Assembly (NCBI RefSeq): GCF_018885305.1
Contig: NZ_CP076544.1
Coordinates: 62,001-126,000 of the forward strand
Reading direction: 5' to 3'
DNA length: 64,000 nt
Source: Curtobacterium sp. L6-1
Lineage (GTDB): Bacteria; Actinomycetota; Actinomycetes; Actinomycetales; Microbacteriaceae
The notes under the pieces were generated by a model, which saw only the letters and a list, made by a program, of their open reading frames with translations, did not search any database and was not told where the DNA came from. How positions within the stretch are numbered: the first letter of the stretch is position 1; the number at the start of each line of letters is the position of its first letter. The translations under genes were made by a program, and so were the position numbers. Positions 15,947-24,836 of the stretch are shown here, piece after piece.

Positions 15947-16660
15947 GTGACCATGAAGCCCATCGGCCCGATCGTCGTCGTGCTGGCGGCGGCACTCGCG
16001 CTCACCGGCTGCGCCGGCATCGGCGGCCCGGACCGGTCGCCGGTCGTCGCGGGCCCCGCTGGGTCCGGGTCGCCGTCGGCGGCGAGCCCCACGGCGACAC
16101 CGCGACCGGCCGGCGGGACCGGGTCCTCGGCGCAGCCCGGGGGAGCGCACACGGGGACGGGTGACCGGCCCGGCGGCGGGGCGACGGAGCGTCCGACCCC
16201 GAGCCCCTCGACCGCGGTGCCCTTCCCGGCCGGGCAACCGCCGCGGCCCGGCCGTCAGGACCAGTACCCGAGCTCGGACACGGTCCCCGGCCTGACGGCT
16301 GCGATCGCGTCCACGCCCCACCCCGGGCTGCAGATCTGCGGCGACGACATCGGGTCGATCGTGACCGCCTCGGGCGACCTGCGCGGCGACGGCGGCACGC
16401 AGTACCTCGTGGACACGACGTGCGCGGACGCGACGGGGAGCTCACCCGACGAGGTCTCGCTGTACGACGTGCACGGCGGCGCGATCGCCCGGAGCGCCGT
16501 GCTCTCCGAGTTCAGCGCGAACCGCCCGAAGCCGAGCGCCTACCCCTACGTGTGGCAGCAGCACACCGTCGTGCTCGCCTACGACGACGGCACCGCGTAC
16601 CGGCTGGTGCAGCTCTCGCCCGACGCGGTGACCCCGGGGGTCGTGCAGTCGTTCCGGTGA
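15947..16660 (+). CDS. Lipoprotein of unknown function
   Basis: 237 residues. The signal peptide ends in the lipobox LTGC (about residues 20-23). A Pro/Gly/Ser/Thr-rich spacer (about 24-100) is followed by a globular domain of about 130 residues with LQICGDDIGSIVTASGDLRG and QYLVDTTCADATG, suggesting one disulfide, and acidic DD/DG turns reminiscent of VCBS/FG-GAP repeats. GTG 15947 lies 6 bases after AGGAGGG; ATG 15953 would be 12 away. It is divergent from the two-component operon and shares its promoter region, so it may be a target of that system (inference). Confidence 0.75.
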   Translation: MTMKPIGPIVVVLAAALALTGCAGIGGPDRSPVVAGPAGSGSPSAASPTATPRPAGGTGSSAQPGGAHTGTGDRPGGGATERPTPSPSTAVPFPAGQPPRPGRQDQYPSSDTVPGLTAAIASTPHPGLQICGDDIGSIVTASGDLRGDGGTQYLVDTTCADATGSSPDEVSLYDVHGGAIARSAVLSEFSANRPKPSAYPYVWQQHTVVLAYDDGTAYRLVQLSPDAVTPGVVQSFR

Positions 16661-16862
16661 TCCGGAGCCGCTCGACACATCGCGCGGAACTGGGTCGGCG
16701 CGGGTCGCCGTCCGCGTAGCGTCCCGCCCATCACGTCGGGGACGGGCGGGCGCGATCCGCGCCTCCCGGATCCGTCTGCGGGCGGCGCCCTGCGCTGCCG
16801 CCCGCGCTCATCCGCGCGGACGACCTGGTCGCCGTGCTCGTGCAACGACAGGAAGTCACCAC

Positions 16863-17405
16863 ATGTCCCAGAACAACACCGTCATCCGCAGCATGCACGA
16901 CCTCGGACTGGCCGCCTGGTTCGGCGGGACCCTGATGGGTGCCACCGGGCTGAACGGTGCCGCAGCCGGCGCGAAGGACCCGGTCGAGCGCCTGACGCTG
17001 TCCTCCCTCGGGTGGGCGAAGTGGGCGCCGGTGCAGCTGGCGGCCCTCGGCGTGCACGCCATCGGCGGCGTCGGCCTCATCGTCGCGAACCGTGACCGCC
17101 TCGGGGTGCAGCAGGGTGCCCGGACGAACACGGCCGTCAAGCTGACGCTCACGATCGCTGCCGCGGTCACCACGTTCTGGTCCGCCTCCGTGGGCAAGAA
17201 GATGGCGGAGCACGCGCGCGAGGGTGCCGAGGGCACGACCGAGCCCGGTGCGGACGCGTCGGAGGCCCTGCAGGGCGCGCAGCGTCAGCAGAAGATCCTC
17301 CAGTGGGCGATCCCGGCGATGACCGGTGTGCTGCTCGTCATGGGTGCGCAGCAGGGCGAGCAGCAGCGTTCCGCCGCGGGTGTGCTCGACAAGAAGCGCC
17401 GCTGA
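16863..17405 (+). CDS. Membrane protein, actinobacterial conserved hypothetical
   Basis: 180 residues with four likely membrane segments (about 14-33, 58-78, 90-112 and 146-165) and a hydrophilic Glu/Ala-rich loop (about 115-145). The sequence MHDLGLAAWFGGTLMGATGLNGAA, kept here in two parts as MHDLGLAAWFGG and TLMGATGLNGAA, recurs in many actinobacteria as an uncharacterised family. A perfect terminator hairpin follows 56 bp downstream. Upstream, 16661-16862 holds only promoter sequence. No function is assigned. Confidence 0.8.
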   Translation: MSQNNTVIRSMHDLGLAAWFGGTLMGATGLNGAAAGAKDPVERLTLSSLGWAKWAPVQLAALGVHAIGGVGLIVANRDRLGVQQGARTNTAVKLTLTIAAAVTTFWSASVGKKMAEHAREGAEGTTEPGADASEALQGAQRQQKILQWAIPAMTGVLLVMGAQQGEQQRSAAGVLDKKRR

Positions 17406-17460
17406 GTCGCGACGCCGGACCGACACGGTCGTGACGCCCCGTCGCGCCGCCCGGTCCGCA

Positions 17461-17493
17461 GGACGCCCCGCCGTCGTCGACGGCGGGGCGTCC
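17461..17493 (+). terminator. Rho-independent-type hairpin
   Basis: Perfect 14-bp stem GGACGCCCCGCCGT / ACGGCGGGGCGTCC with a 5-base loop, between the convergent membrane gene (ends 17405) and the small gene on the other strand (ends 17512). It is likely bidirectional. Confidence 0.85.
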
Positions 17494-17511
17494 TGCGTGT
17501 CGCGGTGCCCG

Positions 17512-17853
17512 TCAGTGCGAGTCAGCCAGGCCGCCGGCGACGAAGTGCGCGCCGCTGCCGTCGTCGCTCACAGCGGTGGCCGTCGCGGTGGCAGCCGGGG
17601 TCGGATGCGTGGCGGTCGTCGCCCCGCTCCCGGGGGCCGTCTGCATCGGCATCGGCGTCGACGTCGTTCCTGCCGTCGGAGTCGCCGCGACGGTGGTCTC
17701 GGTCGCGACCGGTGCGGTGGTCGGTCGTGCCGCCTCCGAGGTCGAACAGCGCGACAGGACGGCGGCGACCGCCAGTGCGACGGAGGTGGCCGTCAGGACG
17801 TCCGGAGCGTGGGCGTGGGCGTGGGACCTCCTCGTGGTGGTGGGTACTGCCAC
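17512..17853 (-). CDS. Small exported Thr/Ala/Pro-rich protein, hypothetical
   Basis: 113 residues from GTG 17853. A His-rich, basic N-terminus (TTTRRSHAHAHAPD) precedes a hydrophobic stretch (about 20-36) with a cysteine at 36, then a low-complexity Thr/Ala/Pro tail of 75 residues ending FVAGGLADSH. The layout fits a single-pass or exported protein with a disordered wall-spanning part. No strong ribosome site is visible and the start is uncertain. No family recognised. Confidence 0.5.
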   Translation of the reverse strand: MAVPTTTRRSHAHAHAPDVLTATSVALAVAAVLSRCSTSEAARPTTAPVATETTVAATPTAGTTSTPMPMQTAPGSGATTATHPTPAATATATAVSDDGSGAHFVAGGLADSH

Positions 17854-18027
17854 CTGGGAGATGTCGGGCGGACCGAGGAACCTGACTTGTCGCGGTCGAC
17901 ATCGTCGTCCAGCGGACAGGACGCCCTTCCGACGTCCGATCGGCGCGCTCGACGCAGCCGCCGCGCCACCACCTGGACCGGCCTTGAGACAGCCCGACCA
18001 GGATGTGTTGCGGAAGGAGCACCACCG

Positions 18028-18387
18028 ATGAAGACCATCCACTACGACAACACCGCGATCCTGACCAGCGACGACGTCGCCGACGCCGTCATCGAGTACG
18101 CAGCGGCGCTCTCCGGCGGTGACCGGGCGGACACCGTCGCGGTGCCGTCGGTGGCCCCCGACGGCACGATGACGACGACGAAGATCCTGATCGGCCCGTC
18201 CAGCGAGGTGGTCGTCGAGGACGCCGAGGAGGACGAGCTCGAGCTCGAGAACGACGAGTTCGTCGCCCGCCTTCGCGCGGCCGCGCGGACCTTCGGGCAC
18301 GACACGGTGATCCACGCCGACACCCGCTCGGACCTGACCGCTGGGCACGACGAGCCGACGCCGCCGGCCGGGCAACCCGGGGTCTGA
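18028..18387 (+). CDS. Small acidic protein, paralogue of the gene at 38656
   Basis: 119 residues; ATG 18028 sits 8 bases after GGAAGGAG. The N-terminal 65 residues (MKTIHYDNTAILTSDDVADA, then YAAALSGGDRADTVAVP and KILIGPSSEVVVED) align with the product of 38656-39003 (MRRIHYVNTSVLTGDRTGKA, LLIGPASEIF). A highly acidic segment (EDAEEDELELENDEF) and a polar tail follow. No domain name is recognised. In Microbacteriaceae similar small proteins occur beside DUF7882 genes, as the second copy does here. Soluble, function unknown. Confidence 0.7.
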   Translation: MKTIHYDNTAILTSDDVADAVIEYAAALSGGDRADTVAVPSVAPDGTMTTTKILIGPSSEVVVEDAEEDELELENDEFVARLRAAARTFGHDTVIHADTRSDLTAGHDEPTPPAGQPGV

Positions 18388-18502
18388 GCGCACGCGGGCC
18401 CGACTCGGCCCCGACGCGACCCCGGGCGCGTGCGCCCACAGGTGCAGTCCTGGTCCGCGCCCGCAGGCACAGCCCTGGTCCTGAGCGCCCGCCGGCGAAC
18501 CG

Positions 18503-19141
18503 TCAGCGGGTCGCGGTCGTCCGGAGGGTGCGTTCCGCGTCGTCGAGGTAGTCCGCCAGCAGTGCCGATGCGGCGGGCCGGTCGCCCGCGCGCAGGGCTG
18601 AGACGATCGCCTCGTTCCGGTCGACGAAACCCGCGTGGAACGCCGCCGGGTCGTCCGTGGTGAGGAACGCCAGCCGCATCTCGGCGAGCAGCGAGTCCAT
18701 GAGTCCCTGCAGGCGCTCGCTCGGGACAGCCCGCACGAGTTCGGTGTGGAAGCGGATGTCGGCCGTACCGACCGCACGCCAGTCGCCGGCCACCGCCGCG
18801 GCCCGGGCGTCCACGACCGCGCCGGCAGCAGCTGCCAGGGCGGGGGACTCCGGCGTGCACGCGAGGAGTCCGGCCTGCTCGAGGACCCGGCGGGCCGCGT
18901 ACAGGTCCGCCACGTCGTCCGCCGACAACCGCCGGACGAAGACCCCGCGGTTGAAGACGTGCTCGACGAGCCGGTCCCGTGCGAGCAGCCGGAAGGCCTC
19001 GCGCAGGGTGTTCCGCGAGACGCCGAGCTCGTCGCTCAGGCGTTCCTCGGACAGCTGCGTCCCCGGCGCGTGGCCGCCGTCGGCGATGGCGGCGCGCAGC
19101 CGTGCGGCGGTCGACTCAGCGCCGCTGACGGTTCGGGTCAT
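18503..19141 (-). CDS. GntR-family regulator, FCD subfamily, of the 5-oxoproline module
   Basis: 212 residues. Winged helix at about 10-72 (LSEERLSDELGVSRNTLREAFRLL), then an all-helical FCD effector domain with its metal/ligand histidines and aspartates, as in FHTELV. FCD regulators bind small organic acids. The gene faces away from the DUF969-DUF979-DUF2891 operon and its ATG (19141) is 75 bp from it. A perfect palindrome ATTGTT-G-AACAAT lies at the other operon's start, and an almost identical site lies upstream of pxpA, so this protein most likely represses or activates both arms, with 5-oxoproline or glutamate as effector (inference). Confidence 0.88.
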   Translation of the reverse strand: MTRTVSGAESTAARLRAAIADGGHAPGTQLSEERLSDELGVSRNTLREAFRLLARDRLVEHVFNRGVFVRRLSADDVADLYAARRVLEQAGLLACTPESPALAAAAGAVVDARAAAVAGDWRAVGTADIRFHTELVRAVPSERLQGLMDSLLAEMRLAFLTTDDPAAFHAGFVDRNEAIVSALRAGDRPAASALLADYLDDAERTLRTTATR

Positions 19142-19205
19142 GGTCCGATCCTGACAGAGCCGGCGCGTGTGACCGGCGTGTTACAGATCCGAACAGGCCC
19201 TTGAG

Positions 19206-19218
19206 ATTGTTGAACAAT
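19206..19218. promoter_or_regulatory. Candidate GntR/FCD operator 1
   Basis: ATTGTTGAACAAT, a perfect 6+1+6 palindrome, overlaps the first two bases of the DUF969 start codon. The same motif with one mismatch is found at 24837-24849 in front of pxpA. Confidence 0.72.
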
Positions 19219-19936
19219 GCACGCCAGACTGGCCCGCATGTTCGTCCTCATCGGCGTCGCCGTCGTGATCATCGGCTTCGCGCTGCGCATCAACGCGCTG
19301 CTCGTGGTCACCGTGGCGGGCATCGTCACGGCAGCCATCGGCGGGATCGGTCCCGTCGGCATCCTCACCGCGTTCGGCAACGGGTTCGCGTCCAGCCGGA
19401 GCGTCACGACCTTCGCGCTCGTGCTGCCGGTCATCGGCCTCATCGAGCGCTACGGGCTCCAGGACCAGGCGAAGCGGCTCATCGCGAAGCTCGACAAGCT
19501 CACGACCGGGCGCATCCTCGCCGGCTACCTGGCGGTCCGGCAGGTGACCGCAGCCGTCGGCCTCACGAGCATCGGCGGCCCGGCACAGACCGTCCGCCCG
19601 CTCGTCCACCCGATGGCGGAGGGCGCTGCGACCAAGAAGTACGGCCGGATCGACGAACGCATGCGCGAGAAGATCAAGGGCTTCTCGGCCTCGTCCGACA
19701 CGGTCGGTGTCTTCTTCGGCGAGGACGTCTTCGTCGCCGTCGGGTCGATACTGCTCATCACGACGTTCGTCGACACCACCTACGGGCTGGCCCTCGAGCC
19801 GATCGACCTGGCGTTGTGGGCGATCCCCACCGGCATCGCCGCACTCCTCGTGCACGGCGCCCGACTGCTGCTGCTCGACCGGAAGCTCGACAAGATGGCA
19901 GCCGACGTCCGCCAGACCGAGGGGGTCGCAGCATGA
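19217..19936 (+). CDS. DUF969 membrane protein, subunit of putative 5-oxoproline transporter
   Basis: 239 residues with about six membrane segments, including MFVLIGVAVVIIGFALRINA and LLVVTVAGIVTAAIGGIGPVG. DUF969 always pairs with DUF979, and the pair co-occurs with pyroglutamyl peptidase or 5-oxoprolinase genes, so a role in 5-oxoproline uptake is proposed. ATG 19217 has no ribosome site in front and sits in the operator, so the message may be leaderless; ATG 19238 is an alternative. Its stop overlaps the DUF979 start by 4 bases. It is the first gene of an operon that meets the leftward pxpCBA operon tail to tail. Confidence 0.85.
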   Translation: MHARLARMFVLIGVAVVIIGFALRINALLVVTVAGIVTAAIGGIGPVGILTAFGNGFASSRSVTTFALVLPVIGLIERYGLQDQAKRLIAKLDKLTTGRILAGYLAVRQVTAAVGLTSIGGPAQTVRPLVHPMAEGAATKKYGRIDERMREKIKGFSASSDTVGVFFGEDVFVAVGSILLITTFVDTTYGLALEPIDLALWAIPTGIAALLVHGARLLLLDRKLDKMAADVRQTEGVAA

Positions 19937-21003
19937 TCACCAGCGAATGGCTCTACTGGCTCATCGGTGCGTTCTTCATCGCCGTCTCCGTGTTCATCGT
20001 CACGGACCGCACGCACGCCAAGCGCCTCGGGAACGCCGCGTTCTGGGGCATCCTCGGGCTCTCGTTCTTCGCCGGCACCTTCGTGGTGTCCGGCGCGATC
20101 CCCGCCTGGGCGCTCGGGATCGCCGTCCTGGTGATGGTGGCGCTCGCCGGCCTCGGCTTCACCGGCACGACGAGCCGCACCCGTGTCGCGAGTGTGCCCG
20201 GTGCCGGGGTCGGTTCCGCGACCGGCCCGGCGGAACCCACCGCCGTGACCACCCGCCCGAGCTCGAGCACGAGCGTCCTCGCGACGACGAGCCCGGACGA
20301 GCGCGCCACCTTCGCGCAGCGGTACGGCAACAAGCTCTTCGTCCCGGCGCTCGTCATCCCGGTCGTGGCCGTACTGGTCGCCACCCTGGGACCGCTCGTC
20401 CACGTCGGCGGGAAGCCCCTGCTCGCCGAGGGGAGCGCGACCCTGACCGGACTCGGCATCGGCTCGGTGCTCGCGGTCGTCGTCGCCGTCCTCGTGCTCC
20501 GGCCGCCGCGGATCGACACTCCCGTCCGAGAAGGCGCGCGTCTGCTGCAGGCGATCGGCTGGGCGGCGCTCCTGCCGCAGATGCTCTCGACGCTCGGCAT
20601 CGTGTTCACCCAGGCTGGCGTCGGCACCGCGGTCGGCACGATCATCGAGGCCGTGCTGCCGGACGGATCCCTGTTCGCCGCGGTCGTCGTCTACTGCCTC
20701 GGCATGGCGCTGTTCACCGTGATCATGGGCAACGCCTTCGCGGCCTTCCCGATCATGACGGCGGCGATCGGCTGGCCGGTGCTCGTGCAGGGCTTCGACG
20801 GCAACCCGGCGGCGATCTTCGCCATCGGCATGCTCGCCGGCTTCTGCGGCACCCTGGTCACCCCGATGGCCGCGAACTTCAACCTCGTGCCCGCTGCCCT
20901 GCTCGAGATGCGGGACAAGTACGGGCCGATCAAGGCGCAGCTCCCGACCGCCGGGATCCTGCTCGTCGTCAACATGGGAGTGATGTACCTTGTCGCGTTC
21001 TGA
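19933..21003 (+). CDS. DUF979 membrane protein, partner subunit of putative 5-oxoproline transporter
   Basis: 356 residues, about nine membrane segments. The first is WLYWLIGAFFIAVSVFIV, and the later conserved blocks are LPQMLSTLGIVFTQAGVG, VVYCLGMALFTVIMGNAFAA and GTLVTPMAANFNLVPAALLE. A Thr/Ser-rich loop at about 75-120 divides the first three helices from the rest. ATG 19933 overlaps the DUF969 stop (ATGA). DUF969/DUF979 are taken together as a two-subunit permease. The TTG start of the next gene lies 14 bases inside the end of this one. Confidence 0.87.
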   Translation: MITSEWLYWLIGAFFIAVSVFIVTDRTHAKRLGNAAFWGILGLSFFAGTFVVSGAIPAWALGIAVLVMVALAGLGFTGTTSRTRVASVPGAGVGSATGPAEPTAVTTRPSSSTSVLATTSPDERATFAQRYGNKLFVPALVIPVVAVLVATLGPLVHVGGKPLLAEGSATLTGLGIGSVLAVVVAVLVLRPPRIDTPVREGARLLQAIGWAALLPQMLSTLGIVFTQAGVGTAVGTIIEAVLPDGSLFAAVVVYCLGMALFTVIMGNAFAAFPIMTAAIGWPVLVQGFDGNPAAIFAIGMLAGFCGTLVTPMAANFNLVPAALLEMRDKYGPIKAQLPTAGILLVVNMGVMYLVAF

Positions 21004-22075
21004 TGCCGCCCCGATCGACCTCGACCGGTCTGCCTGGGCGGCGGGCTTCTCCGCTGTCGCCCTCGACAACGTCACCCGCGAGTACCCGTACGCCTCGCAC
21101 CACACGACGTCGGGACCCGACGACCGGGCACTGCCCGTCGAACTGCACCCCGCCTTCGCGACGTCGTACGACTGGCACTCGTCGGTGCACATGCACTGGC
21201 TGGCGGCACGGCTGGTCGCCTTCGGCGTCCCCACCGACCTGGAGGCCCGGATCACCTCGGTCCTGCAGGCCCACCTGTCCGCGGAGCACCTGGCGACCGA
21301 GGCGGCGTACCTCCGCGCGACCCCGCACTACGAGCGCCCGTACGGCTGGGCGTGGCTGATGCGGCTGGCCGCCGAGGTGTCGGCGTCCGAGGCCCCCGCC
21401 ATCCGCGCGCTCGCGCCGGGCTTCGCCCCCGTCGTCGAGGTGCTCGAGGAGCTCGTGACCCGCTGGGTCGAGGGCGCCGCGCACCCGGTCCGGCACGGTG
21501 TGCACGCGAACTCGGCGTTCGGGCTGCTGCTCGTGCTCGAGGGTGCGCGCACGCTCGGCCGCGACGACCTCGCGGCGACGGTCGAACGCACGACGCGGGA
21601 GTGGTTCGGCGACGACGCCGGGTGGCCCTTCGCGTGGGAGCGCAGCGGGCACGACTTCCTGTCCGCCGGGCTCGCCGAGGCGGACCTCGTGCGGGCGGTG
21701 CTGCCGGCGACGGAGTTCGCGCCGTGGGCACGGGCCTTCTTCGCGCAATTGTCAGCGGGGGACGCGGTCCTCACGCCGACGATCGTCCGCGACGAGAACG
21801 ACCCGCAGCAGGTGCACCTGTTCGGCCTCGACCTGTCGCGGGCCGGGGCCGCCCGCCGGATCGCCGACGCCCTGCGGGCCGCCGACGGCGAGGGCGTCGG
21901 TGGCGCGGGAGTCGGTGGCGCGGGAGTCGACGTGGCGGGGCTGCTCGACGGTGCGGCGGATCGGCTGCTCGGGTCGGGGCTCGCGGCCAGCGTCGGCGAG
22001 GAGTACTACTCGACGCACTGGCTCGCGAGCTTCGCCTGGGACGCGATGGAGGCCCGGGAGCACGCGGCCCGCTGA
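20990..22075 (+). CDS. DUF2891 protein
   Basis: 361 residues, soluble. The motif YDWHSSVHMHW near residue 66 is the hallmark of DUF2891 (DWHSxVHxHW), along with HYERPYGWAWLMRL and YYSTHWLASFA. The start TTG at 20990 lies 14 bases before the DUF979 stop, with GGGAG upstream; no ATG or GTG is better placed. A 15-bp tandem duplication encodes GGAGVGGAGV at about residue 305. DUF2891 genes accompany DUF969/979 and pyroglutamyl peptidase. The histidine/aspartate cluster suggests a metal-dependent or alpha/alpha-barrel enzyme acting on 5-oxoproline-related compounds, but no activity is established to my knowledge. Confidence 0.86.
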   Translation: MSRSDAAPIDLDRSAWAAGFSAVALDNVTREYPYASHHTTSGPDDRALPVELHPAFATSYDWHSSVHMHWLAARLVAFGVPTDLEARITSVLQAHLSAEHLATEAAYLRATPHYERPYGWAWLMRLAAEVSASEAPAIRALAPGFAPVVEVLEELVTRWVEGAAHPVRHGVHANSAFGLLLVLEGARTLGRDDLAATVERTTREWFGDDAGWPFAWERSGHDFLSAGLAEADLVRAVLPATEFAPWARAFFAQLSAGDAVLTPTIVRDENDPQQVHLFGLDLSRAGAARRIADALRAADGEGVGGAGVGGAGVDVAGLLDGAADRLLGSGLAASVGEEYYSTHWLASFAWDAMEAREHAAR

Positions 22076-22113
22076 CCCGCCGTGTGCCCCGGGCGCCGGG
22101 CCCGGCGCCCGGA

Positions 22114-22419
22114 CTACGCGAGCGGGATGGTGCGGCCGAACGTGCGCGTCACCGGGGGCGCCGCGAGCACCGCGCCGAGCGCCTCCGCCGCGCCCTCCGG
22201 GGTAGCGCGCCACGCGACGTAGGCGTCGTGGTCCTCGGCGGTGGCCCAGCGTTCGAGGACGACCATGCGAGTCGGGTCGGCGTCGTCGACCAGGACCTCG
22301 AGCGACTCGTTGCCCGGCCGTGCGGCGGTCTGCGCGAGCGTCTCGCGGACGGCGCTCGCGACGGTCTCGTCGGAGACGTCGCTGCGGAGCTGGACCTCGA
22401 GGAAGACGGTCTGCGTCAT
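22114..22419 (-). CDS. Antibiotic biosynthesis monooxygenase (ABM) domain protein
   Basis: 101 residues, one ABM/dimeric alpha-beta barrel domain: VFLEVQLRSDVSDETV, then MVVLERWATAEDHDAYVAWR with the typical ERW...H signature. Such small proteins are quinol monooxygenases, heme-degrading enzymes or stress proteins. ATG 22419 follows AAGGTGC (weak ribosome site). It lies downstream of pxpC in the same direction, 95 bp away, and may be read through from that operon, but no link to 5-oxoproline is known. Confidence 0.82.
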   Translation of the reverse strand: MTQTVFLEVQLRSDVSDETVASAVRETLAQTAARPGNESLEVLVDDADPTRMVVLERWATAEDHDAYVAWRATPEGAAEALGAVLAAPPVTRTFGRTIPLA

Positions 22420-22514
22420 GGGTGTGCACCTTTCGTCGTCCGGTGCGTCGAGTGACGACGCCCTCGCGCCAACCACGCGGACGGCCGGGTTGTTCCGCAC
22501 CGGTCGGATGCGGG

Positions 22515-23399
22515 TCAGCGGACGACGCGGAAGCGCAGGGCGTCCCCCGGGCGGAGCTGGGCCGCACGGTCGACGGACTCCGGCGTGAGGACCGCCACGA
22601 CCGGGTAGCCGCCGGTGACCGGGTGGTCGGCCAGGAAGAGCACGGGGCGTCCGGCCGGCGGGACCTGGAGGGAACCGGTCTCGACGCCCTCGCTCGGCAG
22701 TTCCCGCGTCACGGCTCGGACGAGGGGTTCCGCGGCCGTGGTCCGCACCCCGACCCGGTCGCTGTCGGCGCTCACCGTGTACTCCTGCCCGGTGAGGACG
22801 CTCTGCCAGTCCGGGGTGAACCAGTCGTCGCGCGGCCCCGGCACCACGTCGAGCACGACCGGCGAGCCCGCCCGGGTGGACATCGGCGGTGCGACGGCGT
22901 CGACGACCGGCCAGCCGTCGGCGTCGTCGCCGACGGGCAGGACGTCTCCGACGATCAGGGGAGCGGGGCCGAGCCGGGCCAGGGTGTCCCACGAGCGACT
23001 GCCGAGCACGCGCCCGACCGCGACGCCCCCGCGGACGGCGACGTACGCCCGCAGGCGGTCCGTCGGCAGCCCGACCCGGACGGTGTCGCCGGGTGCCAGC
23101 GCGAGCACCTCGTACGCGGCGGCGCCGTGCACCCGGCCGTCCGCCCGTTCGATCGACACCGGGCACGGTGCCCCGGTGACGGCGGCGACCACGTGCGCGT
23201 CGGCGCGGAGCGTGACGGAGCCGAGCAGCGCCTCCAGGACGGCCGCGTCGGGTCGGTTGCCGACCATTCGGTTGGCGAGCGCCGCGGAGCCGCGGTCGGC
23301 CGGACCCGCGGCACCGAGCCCCATGTCGCTCGTGCCCGGGCGGCCGAGGTCCTGGGTCGTGGCGCCGAAGCCGACGTGCAGGACGGTGAGGGTGCTCAC
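22515..23399 (-). CDS. pxpC: 5-oxoprolinase subunit C (KipA/biotin-dependent carboxyltransferase family)
   Basis: 294 residues. Together with PxpA and PxpB it forms the prokaryotic ATP-dependent 5-oxoprolinase, opening L-5-oxoproline to L-glutamate. Family landmarks: FGATTQDLGRPG near the N-terminus, AVTGAPCPV, RAYVAVRGG, LGSRSWDTLARLG and RPVLFLADHPVTGGYPV. The start GTG at 23399 overlaps the pxpB stop by 4 bases (GTGA) and is the only start giving the normal N-terminus ([11 protein letters not shown]). Cytoplasmic. Last gene of pxpABC. Confidence 0.93.
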   Translation of the reverse strand: MSTLTVLHVGFGATTQDLGRPGTSDMGLGAAGPADRGSAALANRMVGNRPDAAVLEALLGSVTLRADAHVVAAVTGAPCPVSIERADGRVHGAAAYEVLALAPGDTVRVGLPTDRLRAYVAVRGGVAVGRVLGSRSWDTLARLGPAPLIVGDVLPVGDDADGWPVVDAVAPPMSTRAGSPVVLDVVPGPRDDWFTPDWQSVLTGQEYTVSADSDRVGVRTTAAEPLVRAVTRELPSEGVETGSLQVPPAGRPVLFLADHPVTGGYPVVAVLTPESVDRAAQLRPGDALRFRVVR

Positions 23400-24049
23400 G
23401 TCGGGGCCTCGGCGTCGACGAAGCGCACCCGCGTGCCGGCGGGGGCGAGTGCCGGTGGCGTCCGGTCGAGGGACCACACGGGGACGTCGGTGCGTCCGAT
23501 GAGCTGCCACCCGCCGGGCGAGGTGCGCGGGTAGACGGCGCTGAACTCGCCGGCGAGGGCGACGGCCCCGCTCGGCACCGCGGTGCGCGAGGTGTCGCGG
23601 CGAGGCAGGTCGAGCGGTGCGGCGGTGCCGGTCAGGTAGCTGAAGCCCGGGGCGAAGCCGCAGAAGGCGCTCGTCCAGGTCTGGCCGGTGTGCCACGCGA
23701 CGAGCTCGGCACGGGTCCTGCCGGTCATCTCGGCGACGGTGTCGAGGTCCGCGCCGTCGTAGACCACGGGTACGACCACCGGCGTCGTCGCACCGGCGAG
23801 GGTGGTGTCCGGGGTGCCGCCGGGGCCGACCGTGACCGGCGCGACGGCGGACAGCTCGGCGCGCAGCCGTCCGGCGTCCGTCCGGGTGCGGTCGAACCGG
23901 ACGAGGAGCGTCCGGGCGCCGGACACGACCTCGGTCACGCCGGGCACGGTCGCCCCGCGCAGCCCGTCGCGGAACGCCACGACCTCGGCCAGGCTGTCGA
24001 ACGAGGCGAGCACCGCCGACGTGCCGGCCGGGCGGAGGTCGAGCGTCAT
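23396..24049 (-). CDS. pxpB: 5-oxoprolinase subunit B (KipI family)
   Basis: 217 residues. Typical KipI/allophanate hydrolase subunit 1 features: [29 protein letters not shown], and [17 protein letters not shown] followed by [20 protein letters not shown] and [12 protein letters not shown]. It is the ATP-binding/phosphoryl side of the complex with PxpC. It shares 4-base overlaps with pxpA (ATGA) and pxpC (GTGA), so the three are made in fixed proportion. Length is normal for the family. Confidence 0.94.
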   Translation of the reverse strand: MTLDLRPAGTSAVLASFDSLAEVVAFRDGLRGATVPGVTEVVSGARTLLVRFDRTRTDAGRLRAELSAVAPVTVGPGGTPDTTLAGATTPVVVPVVYDGADLDTVAEMTGRTRAELVAWHTGQTWTSAFCGFAPGFSYLTGTAAPLDLPRRDTSRTAVPSGAVALAGEFSAVYPRTSPGGWQLIGRTDVPVWSLDRTPPALAPAGTRVRFVDAEAPT

Positions 24050-24819
24050 GACGCAGTGGCCCCCGCGAAGGACGCGATCCCGACGCCGTGTGCGGTCAGC
24101 AGCGCGCGGATCGCCTGCGCCGTCGCGACCGCGTCGGGGGAGTCCCCGTGCACGCAGACGGACTCGGCGGCGACCCGCACCTCGGAGCCGTCGACGGCCG
24201 TGGCCACGCCGTCGGTCACCATCCGGAGCACACGGGCCGCGACCTGCTCGGGGTCGTGCAGCACGGCGCCCGGTCGACCGCGGGGGACGAGGGAGCCGTC
24301 GGGTTCGTACGCCCGGTCGGCGAATGCCTCGGAGACCGCGCGGAGGCCGTTTTGCGCGGCGGCGAGCAGCAGCTCCGACCCGGGCAGTGCGAGGATCGCG
24401 AGCGTCGGATCGACGTCGGCGACCGCTCGGACCACGGCCTCTGCCTGCACGGGGTCGGCGCAGGCCGTGTTGTAGAGGGCCCCGTGCGGCTTGACGAACG
24501 TGACGGCGGTGCCGGCCACCCGTGCGGCTGCCGTCAACGCGCCGAGCTGGTGCACGACGTCGGCGTACAGCTCGTCCGGGGTCACGGACACCGGACGGCG
24601 GCCGAACCCGGCGAGGTCGCGGTACGCGACGTGCGCCCCGACGGCCACCCCGCGGTCCGCGGCGGCACGGCAGGTGTCGAGCATGATGACGGGGTCGCCG
24701 GCGTGGGCGCCGCAGGCGATGTTCGCGCTCGAGACGACGTCGAGCACCGCCCGGTCGTCACCCGCGGTCCAGGCACCGAAGCCCTCGCCGAGGTCGCTGT
24801 TCAGGTCGATCGATGGCAC
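24046..24819 (-). CDS. pxpA: 5-oxoprolinase subunit A (LamB/YcsF family)
   Basis: 257 residues. N-terminal [12 protein letters not shown] and [14 protein letters not shown] are the LamB/YcsF signatures; [13 protein letters not shown] and [10 protein letters not shown] follow. It acts with PxpBC to convert 5-oxoproline to glutamate. First gene of the operon; the ATG is at 24819, and a near-copy of the palindrome found at the DUF969 promoter lies 18 bp upstream, so the GntR regulator probably controls it. Confidence 0.94.
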   Translation of the reverse strand: MPSIDLNSDLGEGFGAWTAGDDRAVLDVVSSANIACGAHAGDPVIMLDTCRAAADRGVAVGAHVAYRDLAGFGRRPVSVTPDELYADVVHQLGALTAAARVAGTAVTFVKPHGALYNTACADPVQAEAVVRAVADVDPTLAILALPGSELLLAAAQNGLRAVSEAFADRAYEPDGSLVPRGRPGAVLHDPEQVAARVLRMVTDGVATAVDGSEVRVAAESVCVHGDSPDAVATAQAIRALLTAHGVGIASFAGATAS

Positions 24820-24836
24820 GCGGACCCCCTGTCTGG

